From the NCBI GenBank assembly GCA_013397795.1, contig VZTJ01000243.1, forward strand, positions 547,037-611,036: 64,000 bases of DNA, written 5' to 3'. Positions 48,501 through 59,340 of the stretch are shown here, piece after piece; position 1 is the stretch's first letter, and each line of letters starts with the position of its first letter. The position numbers and the translations under genes were made by a program. Source of the DNA: Orthonyx spaldingii (lineage: Eukaryota > Chordata > Aves > Passeriformes > Orthonychidae). The notes beneath the pieces are model-generated. The model saw only the letters and a list, made by a program, of their open reading frames with translations. It was not told where the DNA came from and did not search any database.

Positions 48501-49000
48501 AAAAGAGCAGATGAATCAATTTTGGGATGTTCTTTTGATGCTCTTGCCCTCTATTTCCCTACTCTTCTTCCAAGCCCTCAGCAGTTATTTCTGTGTGAGT
48601 GCTGCTAGCCACATGGATAAGATTCAGCTTGCAAAAATGTATGCTTGCAGCAAGGAAGACTTACCCTTTAACCTTTAGCAGCCATTTCCTCTGAAAAGCA
48701 CAAGTTTCATTTTCACTTACAGTGAAAAACGTGTGGAGGGGGAAGGGGAAGGGAACCTCATCTCTGTAAAACAGCCGAATGGTCCTATTTTCATCCTCTG
48801 CACCAAACTTCACATAGCTCTTTTTGCATTATGCAGTGTGCCCTCAGGAAAGAGAGCTGGCAGAAAAAGCAAATGCAAACTCTCTCGTTAGTCTTGAAAG
48901 ACCTGGTCTTGAGCATTTGGGGTCAATCCCCTTCAGCAGGTTCATTTTTCTTCATTGCAGTTTCATGAATTTGGCCATAAGCAAAAAGCAGGGTTTAGTT
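42551..49000. other. Non-coding stretch, no gene supported
   Basis: It contains the longest open frames of the window (214 codons on the minus strand at 42371-43015, 197 codons on the plus strand at 43785-44378). Both lack recognised domains and overlap antiparallel frames. Purine-rich G-runs lie at 48736-48753. Confidence 0.5.
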
Positions 49001-49036
49001 AAAAAAACAAAACAAAAACAAAACAAAAAAAAAACC
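49001..49036 (+). repeat. A-rich tract with AAAAC units
   Basis: Irregular AAAC/AAAAC units end in a run of A and then CC. It is similar to the tract at 19225-19272. Confidence 0.75.
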
Positions 49037-49118
49037 TATATAGTATTCATTAAACAAAACTGAAAATTTCATGCCACATATTGGAAAAGTCAGGAAGGTA
49101 GAAGAAATTCCACATCCC

Positions 49119-49142
49119 TGCAATATATCCAAATATATTGCA
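49119..49142. other. Perfect 10-bp inverted repeat, 4-base loop
   Basis: TGCAATATAT (49119-49128) and ATATATTGCA (49133-49142) are exact reverse complements around CCAA. The short loop and AT-rich stem favour cruciform or hairpin extrusion. The outer TTGCA half resembles a C/EBP half-site, but no function is assigned. Confidence 0.8.
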
Positions 49143-50570
49143 AACAATGCACCAGCAGCCAATGGGGCTGTACTTCCACCCAGGGTAAACCCCTGTAGCT
49201 CATGCTAATAGTTCTAAAAATGGGATGAAGAAGAAAGGAGTTGGTTTTTTTTGTTTTTCACTTGAAACTCTTGTGCTCAAGTGCTTTTCTGCTTAGAACA
49301 TGTGGAGGTTTTTTCCGGTCTGACATGACTTGAAAGATAAACATACCAGAACTATAAGCTTTATTGCAAGTCAGTGATTTTTTTATTTCAGCTCGTTTTT
49401 CTAATTGTCAAATACAGTTACCAAGAGAGAAAAGTTTATTTGTGACTTCAAGGGATGCCAAAACTCCCATCCCTGTTGCTTCCTGAGCTCCTGTCCTCCT
49501 CCTTGGAGGATCCCCAGGCCAAGCACTGTGTAGGGTGATGGTGCAGCGGGATGAATTTCCACACAACCTTCATCTTTGCTGCAGGGTTGCTGCAGTGGAG
49601 GGTGCCCATGCAGAACCTTCACCCACCATGCCCCAGCAGCCCTTCTCAAGAGGCACCTTAGCCCCAGGCACAGCACCCCTGAGCCGCTGCCTGCCTTCCC
49701 TGCGCTGCCTCCTTCTCCACAGTGGCATTTCTAAAGCTTTTGTACATTTTAAATGTGTGTCGTTAGGTGTCCACCTTTCTGTAAAAGCTTTCAAAATTAT
49801 TTTTGAATGAAAAGTGTGTGATCTTACGAAAAATTCCACTTGCAAACTTTTTGTTCAAACAAGTATCATCACATTTTCTCATGGCCTCCCAAAGGTGATC
49901 TGAATGAAGCCCCTGATCCCCCAGCTGTAAGGATTCCGTTTGGTCACCAGCCTCCTGTCACATACACATTTTAGGGACAGCAACACTTGGGACCTTTCTC
50001 AGCACTGCCTAAGTCCTGCTGAAGCTCTGCTGTCTTTGCAGAGTTGAGCAGAGAGGCAGAGCATCCCCTCCCAGGCAGCAAAGGGTGCTGAACACAATGC
50101 TGGTGCCTTTCACGAGAGGTCATTGTATACCAATATGCATATAAACCACAAAATACCTGGTGAAATGATATCAGAGTAAGCAAGATGAAGAGATTTGACT
50201 GAAAATAAAAAACTTGCTGGTAAAATATAATTATGTGAGAAATTCCCTCAATGTATTGTGACCCGATACAGAAATATTAGTTGAAATCTTTTTTTTTTTT
50301 TAAGGAAAATGCAATGGATTCATTCTCTTATGGAAGTCAGCATAAATGACTCAGTAGTATGGGAAAAAGGTGTAAAGGAGAGAGCTGAGTGTTTGAGAAC
50401 AGAGAGTGCATAATGTATTAGCATCAACAACGGGTGAAGGCTTTTATACTACCTCTCTATTGATAGGTATTTCAACCAGCAGTAAAAAACTGCTCTTGAC
50501 ACTCATCTGTAGGGAAAAATCTCCACATAGTCTTTGCTGTAGGACCAATTAGCCTGTGAAAGCAGCTGGG
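49143..50570. other. Non-coding stretch upstream of the CpG island
   Basis: A T13 run lies at 50289-50301. The GC-rich patch 49480-49720 has chance frames on both strands. No gene is supported. Confidence 0.5.
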
Positions 50571-50588
50571 GGGAGGGGGGAGGTGCGG
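50568..50588 (+). other. G-rich tract upstream of the TATA-like box
   Basis: Two G6 runs separated by one A (about 50568-50580) are followed by AGG and GCGGG within the next 9 bases. It could bind SP/KLF-type factors or form a quadruplex. It sits directly upstream of the TATA-like sequence. Confidence 0.4.
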
Positions 50589-50590
50589 GA

Positions 50591-50597
50591 TATAAAT
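50591..50597 (+). promoter_or_regulatory. TATA-like box (TATAAAT)
   Basis: The sequence GGGATATAAATGCGGG places a TATA box between GC-rich flanks, as expected for a core promoter with a BRE-like upstream edge. A start site would fall near 50620, about 50 bases before the first CpGs of the island. A GCT|GTAAGG donor-like sequence at 50936/50937 would close a first exon of roughly 315 bases. There is no ATG-initiated frame of note, so a non-coding or 5'-untranslated exon would be implied. Confidence 0.35.
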
Positions 50598-50667
50598 GCG
50601 GGATGCATCCACACTTGATTACTCTAATGAAATGTCCATTGATTCCTATGGATTAATGTGAGAAGAA

Positions 50668-51357
50668 CGGCAGCTGCGGAGTGGCTCACACCTCTAGGTC
50701 AGCAGCTCTGTGTGCGCGTGTGGACGTGTGTGATGGAGGGGGTAGCACAGAGCCAGAGCAAGGTAGACAAGAGAGGGTTCGTGCGGCTGCCCGGGCAGAG
50801 GTGGCTGAGGTGCGGGGTGTGACAGCCGGCGGTGGAGGGAGACCCGCGGGAGGCCACAGCGAGGGGCTGCAGGGACAGCGCGGTGCCTCCCTGCCTCCCT
50901 CGCTGCCGCGGCCCCTCGCTCCCGTTTGACTTTGCTGTAAGGCAGGCTGAGCTCACAGGTCATCTGTTTTTGTTAGATTAATTTGATTCAGCATGTAGGA
51001 ATAGAGGGCTGAGCGGGCTAATGGCTCTCTGCAGGTGACATTGGGAATGGGCAGCGCGCATCCTCCTCCCCCATGGCTGTGACTGCCGAGAGGAGCCACC
51101 GACGAGAGGCTCCCTCCGTGCCAGGGATGCCGGTCCTGCCCCGCAGCCCCCGCCCGGCACCACCTCACTCCAGCGAGTTCCTCACGTCTCGAACACTAAT
51201 CCCTTATCTCCTGCGCCGTGTCATGTAGAAGGACTTAATTACAATAACGCGCGAGGGATTTGCTGCGTGAGTGCAGTGCCTGGCGCGGGGCTGGTTTTAG
51301 TGCGCGGATTGCAGTTCCGGGGACCCTGCCATCACCGGCACGAGAGATGCACCACGT
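50668..51357. promoter_or_regulatory. CpG island, best promoter or enhancer-hub candidate
   Basis: By eye this interval holds about 49 CpGs in some 690 bases at roughly 60% GC, against very few CpGs per kilobase in most of the window. That satisfies the usual island criteria. It contains a central AT-richer block (50970-51010) with TTAGATTAATTTGATT homeodomain-like words. A second block at about 51195-51265 has CTAATCCCTTATCTCC (K50 homeodomain and GATA cores) followed by CTTAATTACAATAACGCGCG. The mix suggests a developmental regulatory region. Frames through it, including an 82-codon one from GTG at 50681, are not convincing as protein. Direction of transcription, if any, is most plausibly plus-strand from the TATA-like box at 50591. 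Confidence 0.6.
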
Positions 51358-52900
51358 CCTGTCCTGCAGTAATTCTGGTATTTTGGTGTTGGAGGCGATG
51401 TGCAGGCACCAACCTGCCTGCTGTGCCAGGGAAGCCTGGAGGAGCCACTGGAGCTGTAAATTGCACTAGGAGAAGAGGCTGGTGTGGAAATATGGAAGGG
51501 TGAAATATGTAGGCTGGGACTCTAGAAATCACATTTCAGATTAAACAAAAGTATCTCTGGGCCAGGTTTGTGCTGGGAAGGTACCCCACAGTTGTACTTG
51601 TGGTCTGGTTCCTCTGGTCACAATAAAGGGAAATCTGTCTCTGTTACTTATTACTGAGCATGAGGAATCTTGTAGCTGCATTGCATTGTGAGGAGAGCTT
51701 GACTTCAATTATGAACACAAAATAACTAAACACATTGTGGCTGTTTTTTCAGTTATTTTCAATGCACACTTCGCCACATCACTGTAGTACTTAGGAATTC
51801 AACATTTGCCAAAAATTTTACAAACAATGTTTCTTAGCAATACATACAAATGTGGTCAGGCAATTTCAAGACCCACATGGCCCTGCAAAGACCAGGGTCC
51901 CCCAGGAAGTGCAGGATCTGATGTTGGGTATTAAAATTCCTGCTGTATTGTCCTAACTTGGAGGGGAAAGATGATCCTAACTCTAAATCAGGGCTTTGAG
52001 CAACCTGCTTCTGGTTTAGTAGCAATTATATCAAATTCCCAAAACTGATGCTACAAGATAATCTGGTAAATGTGCACATATGCAAACATGGGCAGAAAGA
52101 GGTCCAAGTCTGGGATCACACAGAGGTTTCTCCAGGGCAAGTTCTCTGCTGAGCCCAGCTCTGCCAGCACCAGGGCTTCAGCCCACACTGGGCAATACTT
52201 GGCACCTCCTGTTTTCATGCAGTTGAGTGACAAAGGTTTGCATCACCATCTGAAGAGCATAATTTATCCCTGAAAACACAAATACTGCAACCTGCACACC
52301 ACGTGTTTGTATGTGTTTCCCAAGACTGCTCCGTAGCCGCACACCCTAACAGGCCCTGCTCCTTCCTGGGGGATGCACAAACCCCAGCGGAGCAGGTGGC
52401 TGGGACTGAGGCTGTGCCCCACCTGTGTCCCCAGCTGTCCCACCTGGTAAAGGACTCTGCGGGGGCAGGAGGGAGTTGGTCTCAGCGTGCAGTGCTGACT
52501 TTCACTACTGCAGCCAGACCTACCCAAACATGCCTCCACCTTCTTGGATCACTACAAAACACAGGCTTTTAGTCAAAAGTTTTCATTTCTGTTCAAGAAC
52601 ATGCTTGTCAACGGTTCCTCTTTTTGGTTCAAGATTTTCCCATCTAGTTAACTCGTATTTTAATGTTATGCTCTCCTGCAGAAACACCTTGCTTCTCTCA
52701 GATAAATAACAGAACCCAAGTAAAGATTTTTGTTGTGCTGCTTTTCCCCTTTTTTCAGAGTGGCAGGACGTACAGTGTGCTGTCAGCATAGGTGCAGTAT
52801 GAATAAGGAATTAAAATGCAGTGCCTAGAAGTGCTTGGCCACTCTGGCTCAGGGGTGTGTGTGTGCAGGCAGCCGTGGAGGCAGCCGGGCAAAGGCAGCA
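51358..52900. other. Non-coding stretch, nothing recognised
   Basis: Chance frames only. No repeat or motif stands out. Confidence 0.5.
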
Positions 52901-53340
52901 GGGCTGTCCCTTTAAGCCTCGCCGGTGTATTTTTAGAAAGCATAAATAGGCTGCATTCTCCCACTTGCTCACTATCCAAGACATAAAAAGGAAGGGCTTT
53001 CTGCTTTCTTCAAGTCTCCTTCCCCTGCTGGCACCATATAAGTCTGTCTTTTAAGCAGTACAGGTCCACAGCCCCTTTTTTTTTTTTTTTTATTGAGAAG
53101 CTGCAGAACTCTAACCGGTGGTTCAATAAATTGTATTACATCCCCTTCGTACTGAATGCCCTACAAGCTTTGGCTTTCCATGTGTAATTGCAAGCTGTTA
53201 TTAGCCCAGAGCTTTGTCCGTTACTGTGCCACACTATTGCTGAGCGGTCAATTTTTTTCCCCTGCCATTTCCTTTGCTCACACCATGCTGACCACGTTGG
53301 CCAGGGGCTGCCCGAGGTTTATAGTGCAGCATTGATTTTT
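52901..53340. promoter_or_regulatory. Possible conserved regulatory element
   Basis: Varied, motif-dense sequence with two MEF2-like AT cores (TATTTTTAGA at about 52928 and GCATAAATAGG at about 52941) and a near-CArG CCATATAAGT at about 53035. A T16 run (53076-53091) is included. No coding signal is present. The assignment rests on composition and motifs only. Confidence 0.2.
53076..53091. repeat. T16 homopolymer
   Basis: Sixteen uninterrupted T residues are seen. Confidence 0.85.
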
Positions 53341-53922
53341 CTTTTCTCTCAATACTGACAGAATCATAGATCCAAGGCAAATAAAGAAATGCATTCTGTG
53401 GTGATGAAATGTCTTTCGTTCAGCCTGGATTGAATCAAAGGCCATCACAGAAATGTTCTACTCTAAAATGCTAGTGAAGCTTAAGGCATTGTTGGAAAAT
53501 GAATTTTCCATTTTCTTAGCTGTAATTTGGATTCTCAAATCACTGTGCTAAAAATAATCAGATAAAACTGAATATAGACTACAAGCCTATGTAAAATGCT
53601 ATTTGTTAGGTTTTTGCAAGCTGCTGCAGCTGATATGAAAGGAATCTGGCAATAGATCAGAAAAGTAATTGCGTAGGTGGATTTCTAGTAAGTATGTTGC
53701 ATTACTCTGAACACCAAGGTGTAAGATGACTCTCTGTAATTCATAAACACTATGGTAACTAACCAAACCAGAAAGATACATTTTGCATATCTACTGGAGA
53801 GAGACATTTCTAGTGAAAAAAGAAAACCAAAACCTTATGTCACCTACAGCTCCATGATGAGCATTATTGCTTTTTTGGAAGGGATGTTGAAGGGTTTCTT
53901 TTAGATGGACCAATGTCATTGT
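53341..53922. other. Non-coding stretch, nothing recognised
   Basis: AT-rich. A GAATCATAGATCC word at about 53363 resembles a CR1 tail unit but has no CR1 body beside it. Confidence 0.5.
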
Positions 53923-54035
53923 TCCCATTATACAAAAGGAGATCTAGAAGTAAAAAGAGTCTATGGGGACTGAGTAAAGTCACACAGCAAATCTCTGACA
54001 GGGCCTGGAAGAGAACTTTGATCCTCAAAAGTTCA
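53923..54035 (-). repeat. MIR-type SINE remnant
   Basis: The plus strand reads CCCATTATACAAAAGGAGA, then a diverged middle, then ACTGAGTAAAGTCACACAGC, AAATCTCTGACAGGGC and a GAACTTTGATC end. These match the reverse complement of the MIR core and head (CCCATTTTACAGATGAGGAAACTGAGG, AAGGTCACACAGCTAGTAAGTGGCAGAGC, GGATTCGAACCC). It is an old, diverged copy. Confidence 0.6.
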
Positions 54036-54646
54036 GCACCATTTTCAATGCAAAATGAAAATAGCCGTGCTTTTCATGACATCTGTGGGAATTCCATATG
54101 ACACTCACTAGCACAGGCTGTTAGAAACCAGAGTCGCCCCCCATCTCTGTGCCTGGCTGCACTGGCATGGGCCTTCAGCATTCTGAAAAAGGGAGCACCT
54201 TGACTCATTTTCAGGCAAATGTCGTTTCCTATAACATAGAATCAATCTGTCGTCTTGGAAAAGAGAAGACAGAACCACATGGTGAAGATTTCTCCATATT
54301 CTGGGATTTTTTCTCTTTTTTTCCCCCCCTGTAGTAGCAATGATTTAACATTACAAATTGAACCCAATTCACCATCAGGGACGTCAATGCTTCCATCCTT
54401 GGAAAAACAATGACTTTTGCCTTTCCTCGGCTTTTCATGATAAGTGCATAATAAATTGTGCAGCAAGACTGTGCAGAGGATCCTTGTGTCCTTCTTTACA
54501 GGACAGTTCCTGTTCCTCTGTGGCCTGCAGAGGTAAAGCCCCAACTTCTAAAGGGTCCCAGCGTAAACATCACCTTGCCTGGCAACCCAAAATGTTCTCT
54601 GACTCCACACTTCAGGGAGATCTCACCTGTTACTGAGAAGTTACCA
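54036..54646. other. Non-coding stretch, nothing recognised
   Basis: Short chance frames and a pyrimidine-rich run at 54306-54332. Nothing else is supported. Confidence 0.5.
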
Positions 54647-54683
54647 CAAAAAAAACCAAAACAAGCAAACAAACAAACAAACA
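54647..54683 (+). repeat. A-rich tract with (AAAC)n
   Basis: An A8 run, then CCAAAACAAGC and four AAAC units, leading into GAGAGAG. It shares the A-run/CCAAAAC/(AAAC)n order with 19225-19272 and 62988-63047. Confidence 0.8.
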
Positions 54684-56877
54684 GAGAGAGGAGAAGGTAC
54701 CCAGAGAACAGAGTGGAGGGGAGGAGCATTTACATATGAAAATAACAGATGGATTCAGGAAAGTTAAAACTACAAATTCAAAAAACAAATATATTTGAAT
54801 GTAGCCCTTGGGCAACATTGCATTAATTCCCTAGTTTTGGACCTTCCTTTTTCTCCTTTCTTAATGGCTACACATTCAATATCCATGTGCACTGGTTTAC
54901 AGCTATTTCTTCACAATCGCATTCCTGGCAATGTGCAATAGGTCTTTACACTGCATAACAAATCAGGTTATTTTTCTTCACTGATGATCCAGAAAAAAAC
55001 CTAGAAAAAAAAAAAAACTTTCTTTGGGTCAAATTCAGTGTCTTATTCAACCTGAAATGCTTCTGAACTTTTTTTTTTTTTTTTAAATCCACTAAGTATG
55101 CCTTTCTCTATCCCAAATTGTGCAGTAATTTTCCCAGCAAAATTTCTCAAAGGTTTACAATGTGACTGAATCTGTGTTGCTCACTGTAAAAGACTGTGTT
55201 ATATGAAGTGCTATGTGACTTTCATTTGTAATTTTTAAGAACACACCACAGTGGAAACAAAACCAGGGATAGCTCGCTCCCATTTGTCATCCCAAGATGA
55301 TTCTCCCCTAAGGTTCAGAAACCCTTGAGAAATCCCTCATTCTCTCTACCTCCCATCTTGTCCTACTCCAGCCTTATGGTGTTCAGTAAAACTAGAGTAA
55401 AGAAGGCTCTGCAGGCTCGTTGAAATCAGCTGCAAACCAGCTCAAGTCCTGGAAAAAGCTGATCTGTCTAATGCTTCTCTATATTAGACCTGCAATGATT
55501 TTCAGATCTTGCACCTGTCATGGGTATCATTATACAAATCCCATAAATGTTCCTTTTTAAGGAAACATTTTCCAGAAAATTAATTCAAATCTTTGATTGC
55601 TGGTGTTCCTCATGTAGATGAAGGATAGACCTCAACAGCAACCAAAATGAGGAACTGCTATTTGGGTGCATTTAAACCTTCAAAATTCACTTGCCAGGAT
55701 TTTTGACAGCAGGAGATTTGCATTGAGACTTAAAATTCAGATTCAGGGTTTCTCTTTTGGACAGTATCTCCATGAGAAGCTGGGCAGGATAAGGAGTGGA
55801 GGTTACCAGGTGTTGGTAAGCAGTCCACCAAGGATGGAGAGTGACACAAAGGTACTGGGGGTCCAGTTGTACAAGGTAGAAACAAAATTAAGATGGGTGT
55901 ACAACTATGAGCAGAGCTGCCCTTCTGCCTCTATCTATCACTTTATGGATTTGTGACATCACTTATGGCTAAAATCCAGCCATTGCTCTGTACAGGCTGC
56001 AGTCAGGGATCTCCACTCTAAATTCTAGGCAGGGGGAAGCGAGGAGAATCTACAAACAGGATTAGTGTCAGGGAATGCAAGCGTGATGAATACTTCCACA
56101 TATTACCAAATTGTATATAATGGCCTAAGTATGTAGGAAATCATTGTCAGGGGAAAAAGCTGTTAATTGGATCATATACTAAATGTAATGTTTTCTTAAT
56201 GTCTCAGCTGGTGCATAAGTGCTTGTTGACTGGTGCATGATCTGTGTTTTTATCAAATGCCCACATGAGCAAGCAGCTATGATAATTAATTTTTAAGGGG
56301 GATGGAAAAGATCAGCTATGCTTGAGTCCCAAGTGGATGTCTTTTCTCTGATCCACTGGCTTCACAGCTTTAAGTGTAACAAGCAGAATGGTTGAACAAG
56401 CAAAGAGCAAAGGAAACTAGAGTGGCACCAAAATGCAAAGCAGCTCCACCATCATCGGCCATTCAGTGGGGAAGCGCCATTCTGCTCTCCTCCCTCTGTC
56501 AGCAAGGAGTTGCTTCTGGTTTAAAATGACAAGAAAGCAAAAAGAAGTTAAGATCTGTGTGGCTGGAAGAAAAGAATGTTAGTGATCATGATTCCAGCTC
56601 TACTGTGAGAATATTGGAGATCTGGCAGGAGCTGTCAGCTTTGCTTGGTCTGAGGGCCGAGTGTGGGGCTCAGTTTGCAGCTGGTTCTGCAGGAGGCATC
56701 TCAGCTGGAGTGTAGGGCCAGGGCAGCTCTGCAAGCCAGGGCAGGCTCAGTGTGACTGTACAGTTCACACCCTTCATTAAAGACGTGTAACTTGAGTTTC
56801 CCCTGTTCTCTGAAATCTGCTAAAGGGAATGCAGTCGGCTCCCAGCTGCTTTCGGAGGCTGAGGCCATGCTGCTCAC
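54684..56877. other. Non-coding stretch with homopolymers
   Basis: An A13 run lies at 55005-55017 and a T16 run at 55069-55084. The two are complementary and 51 bases apart, so a low-complexity stem is possible. No gene is supported. Confidence 0.5.
55069..55084. repeat. T16 homopolymer
   Basis: Sixteen uninterrupted T residues follow an A13 run at 55005-55017. Confidence 0.85.
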
Positions 56878-56977
56878 CAAGTCAGGAGCATTCACTTCTG
56901 TTTTTCCCTGCTCTGCCACAGTGTCCTCTGTACTGGCAGCTGCCTTGGGTGATTTGATGATCCTGTGCACCTTTGAC
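56878..56977 (-). other. Candidate coding exon, unrecognised (100 bases)
   Basis: On the minus strand a good acceptor (ATCATTGTTTCTGCAG, with a branch-point-like TGCTGAT just upstream) ends at 56978 and a strong donor (TTG|GTGAGC) begins at 56877. The 100 bases are open as one completing base plus 33 codons and end in phase 0. The translation is hydrophilic (SKVHRIIKSPKAAAS, then EDTVAEQGKTEVNAPDL), as in a disordered protein segment. The frame stays open past the donor to a stop just before 56701 (about 97 codons in all), so read-through or a terminal exon is also possible. The phase pattern is the same as for the exon candidate at 22143-22254, so those two would not join directly. No family is recognised. 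Confidence 0.22.
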
Positions 56978-59116
56978 CTGCAGAAACAATGATATCAGCA
57001 GAAAATCTTTATGTGTATGACAAAATGGAAAGTTGCTTGTTTTGTGAAGCACTTTCTTTTTGGAAGAACGTTGTTTCTGTAAAGTCCAGTTCCTTTTTGA
57101 GGCACTCATCTTCCTCAACCTTTGTGAATGTCATCTTTCAGCAAAAGATCAACAAGGATTCTCTGGCATATTCTTTTTTTGGCAGTCCTCACCCTACAAA
57201 CAAGGAAACAGTCTGGGGATCTAATCCTTCTCTGTGTAAAGGTCCCTGCAAAGCTACTCAGTGCCTTCAGCCCTTCCTGGTTTGAAGCTTCCCTCAGCAC
57301 CTTGTCCAGCCCAATAGGTGCACACTTCTAAACAGCTGCCAGTACACATGCATTTGCATAAAACATACAGAAAACTAGCAAAATTATGATGTTCACTGGG
57401 ATGTTCTGTCTAAATTGAGACTTTTAAGCACTAATAATAATTAACTACTTTCTTAGCAACGAAAAAGTCTTAAATGCCTATTTACTTAACAGTCCCCTAG
57501 GGTGTCTTTGTTCTGAATGGGCTAAAAAATCTTAGCTGCAAAATAAGCAGGCGATTCCAATCAATAGAGCCAGAGGACTATATTGATTACCAGAACTCCA
57601 TTCTTTAGTCATTAACCCTGTGAATTCTTTACAAAAGCCATACAGGACAATTCCTAACCACTATACCATTTGAGGAGTCATTCAGATATTTGAATGTCAT
57701 TAAACTTTCATAGCTTGTTTACAGCCCTTTCAGCCTCGCCTGAAGGATTGTGCTCCGAGTCTTGCTGCCACACAGCCCTGCTCTGCCCAGCTGAACTGAC
57801 AAACAGCATTAATCAAGCCCAGGAATTTCCTCTGCAGATATGATTTTCTTGTTGGCTGTTGCTAATGTTGTTACAGGGCTGAGAAATGGGTCATGGAAGG
57901 AGAGAAATAATATTCTTAATTTTTCCACGTTTCAGCTTCAAGCCAGAAAACTCTGGCTGATGACAAACACACCTTCTATCCATCCTTGTATGGAAACCTA
58001 CTCGTGCACCCTGTAGGTCCCTTTCTTCATAGTGGATGCCACAGGGCTCTTTATGTGGACAGGAGTGGAATGATACAAAGTGAGGCACTGGAAAGGAAAG
58101 GCAACAGTGAGGTGGGAGGAGGGAGAGAAGGAAGTGATGCCGGGAGAGCTCCTCAGATCTCTCCACCTCCTTCCCCTCACTGGGTCCTGTGGGACCTGCC
58201 CCCACGACACCTCCCTCTCAGCAGCCCCGTATTTAAGAGAAGATTCTCGCATTTCAGATTGAGAAAGTAATGACATGGTAATGACTCTAAATGGTAAATT
58301 CAATCACACAGTCAACAATTGAATAGAAGCGGCACAAATGAGCCAAATGCCAGCGATTTAAGGGGATGCTGAAGGAACTCACAGCAATCACAAGGCCACT
58401 GCAAAGACAGGCATCCTTCCTCCTCAAAACTCAGATGGTTTTAATGTTTTAGAACATGCAGCATTCTATAATGCAGTGTTTCTTTGCTGTAGAAACTGTG
58501 AGCTGCTCAACATCTTTCTAAATACACAGAATGGAGTGGTTGTTTCTGAATGTTTTCTTAATGGTTTATATAAATTTCAACCACAACTTGTCCTTGGGTT
58601 GCTTGTTCCAACTATTCTTTTATTGGTTATGACTTTGGCCCAATGCCCACTGGATATGGGGATTTGGTTTATGCTGTGTTTGTGCTGGTTACACAACACA
58701 AACATGGTTTTATTCCTTGCCTTCCACTGTACAATAAGGTTTTTAGCCACAACAAGCAGATGAACACCAAACAATCATTTGAGCTGAAACTGAGAATCCT
58801 GTTTAGAGATTAAGGAATAGCTTGAGAAACACACAAGAATCCACCTAAATATTTGCAAAAAGGGAATGTAATTTCAGAGTCGTAACTGCGAAATACTCCT
58901 ACATTTAGAAGCAAAATTGTCCTGCACCTTTTTTGCAATTAGTGCTTGATCCAGTCTGGCTTCAATGTTTTGCCGTTATCTTTATCTATTTGAGAACTTC
59001 CCAAGAGAGCTATAATGAGCTGGGGGCATTTTCATGACTATTGATTTCATACTTAAAATTATAGTATTTGATTGTTATTTGACCAAACTGAGATTATTGT
59101 ATGTTTTGAAAACAAG
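56978..59116. other. Non-coding stretch, no gene supported
   Basis: The plus-strand 95-codon frame at 58476-58763 is very hydrophobic but lies in T-rich DNA, where hydrophobic codons are expected. No repeat family was recognised. Confidence 0.5.
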
Positions 59117-59130
59117 AGCAGCAGCAGCAG
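59117..59130. repeat. (AGC)4 trinucleotide repeat
   Basis: Four AGC units plus AG. It is short and not within a supported coding frame. Confidence 0.8.
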
Positions 59131-59251
59131 GAGTTGTGTCCCTAGAAAAGTACAAAGTCAGGAGCTGCCAAGCAGCTCCACTTCCCCTGTGACGCCACGG
59201 CGCTCTGCGGGAACCCTCCCGTGCTGCTGCTTCCAGAGAGCGAGCAGACGG

Positions 59252-59340
59252 CACACAGAGCTTCAGTGACCTTCCCAATGTCACCCAGGCATCGTGGCAA
59301 AGTCTGGGATAGATGTCAAGTGTCTTCCCTCCCAGCAGGT
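59252..59340 (-). repeat. MIR-type SINE remnant
   Basis: The plus strand reads CACAGAGCTTCAGTGACC, TTCCCAATGTCACCCAGGC, GTGGCAAAGTCTGGGATAGA and AAGTGTCTTCCCTCCCAG. It follows the reverse complement of the MIR core and head (CAGAGAGGTTAAGTAACTTGCCCAAGGTCACACAGC, GTGGCAGAGCCGGGATT, then the CTCC-rich head). Confidence 0.6.

Noticed and set aside
48736..48753. G-quadruplex motif
   Set aside because: Only three G-tracts of three or more within loop range, so the four-tract rule is not met.
53361..53375. Second CR1 tail
   Set aside because: Only about a dozen bases match the terminal octamer region, with no adjoining conserved CR1 sequence.
58476..58763. 95-codon frame with several hydrophobic segments
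   Set aside because: T-rich DNA automatically encodes hydrophobic residues in this frame. No receptor or channel motif and no splice or promoter support.
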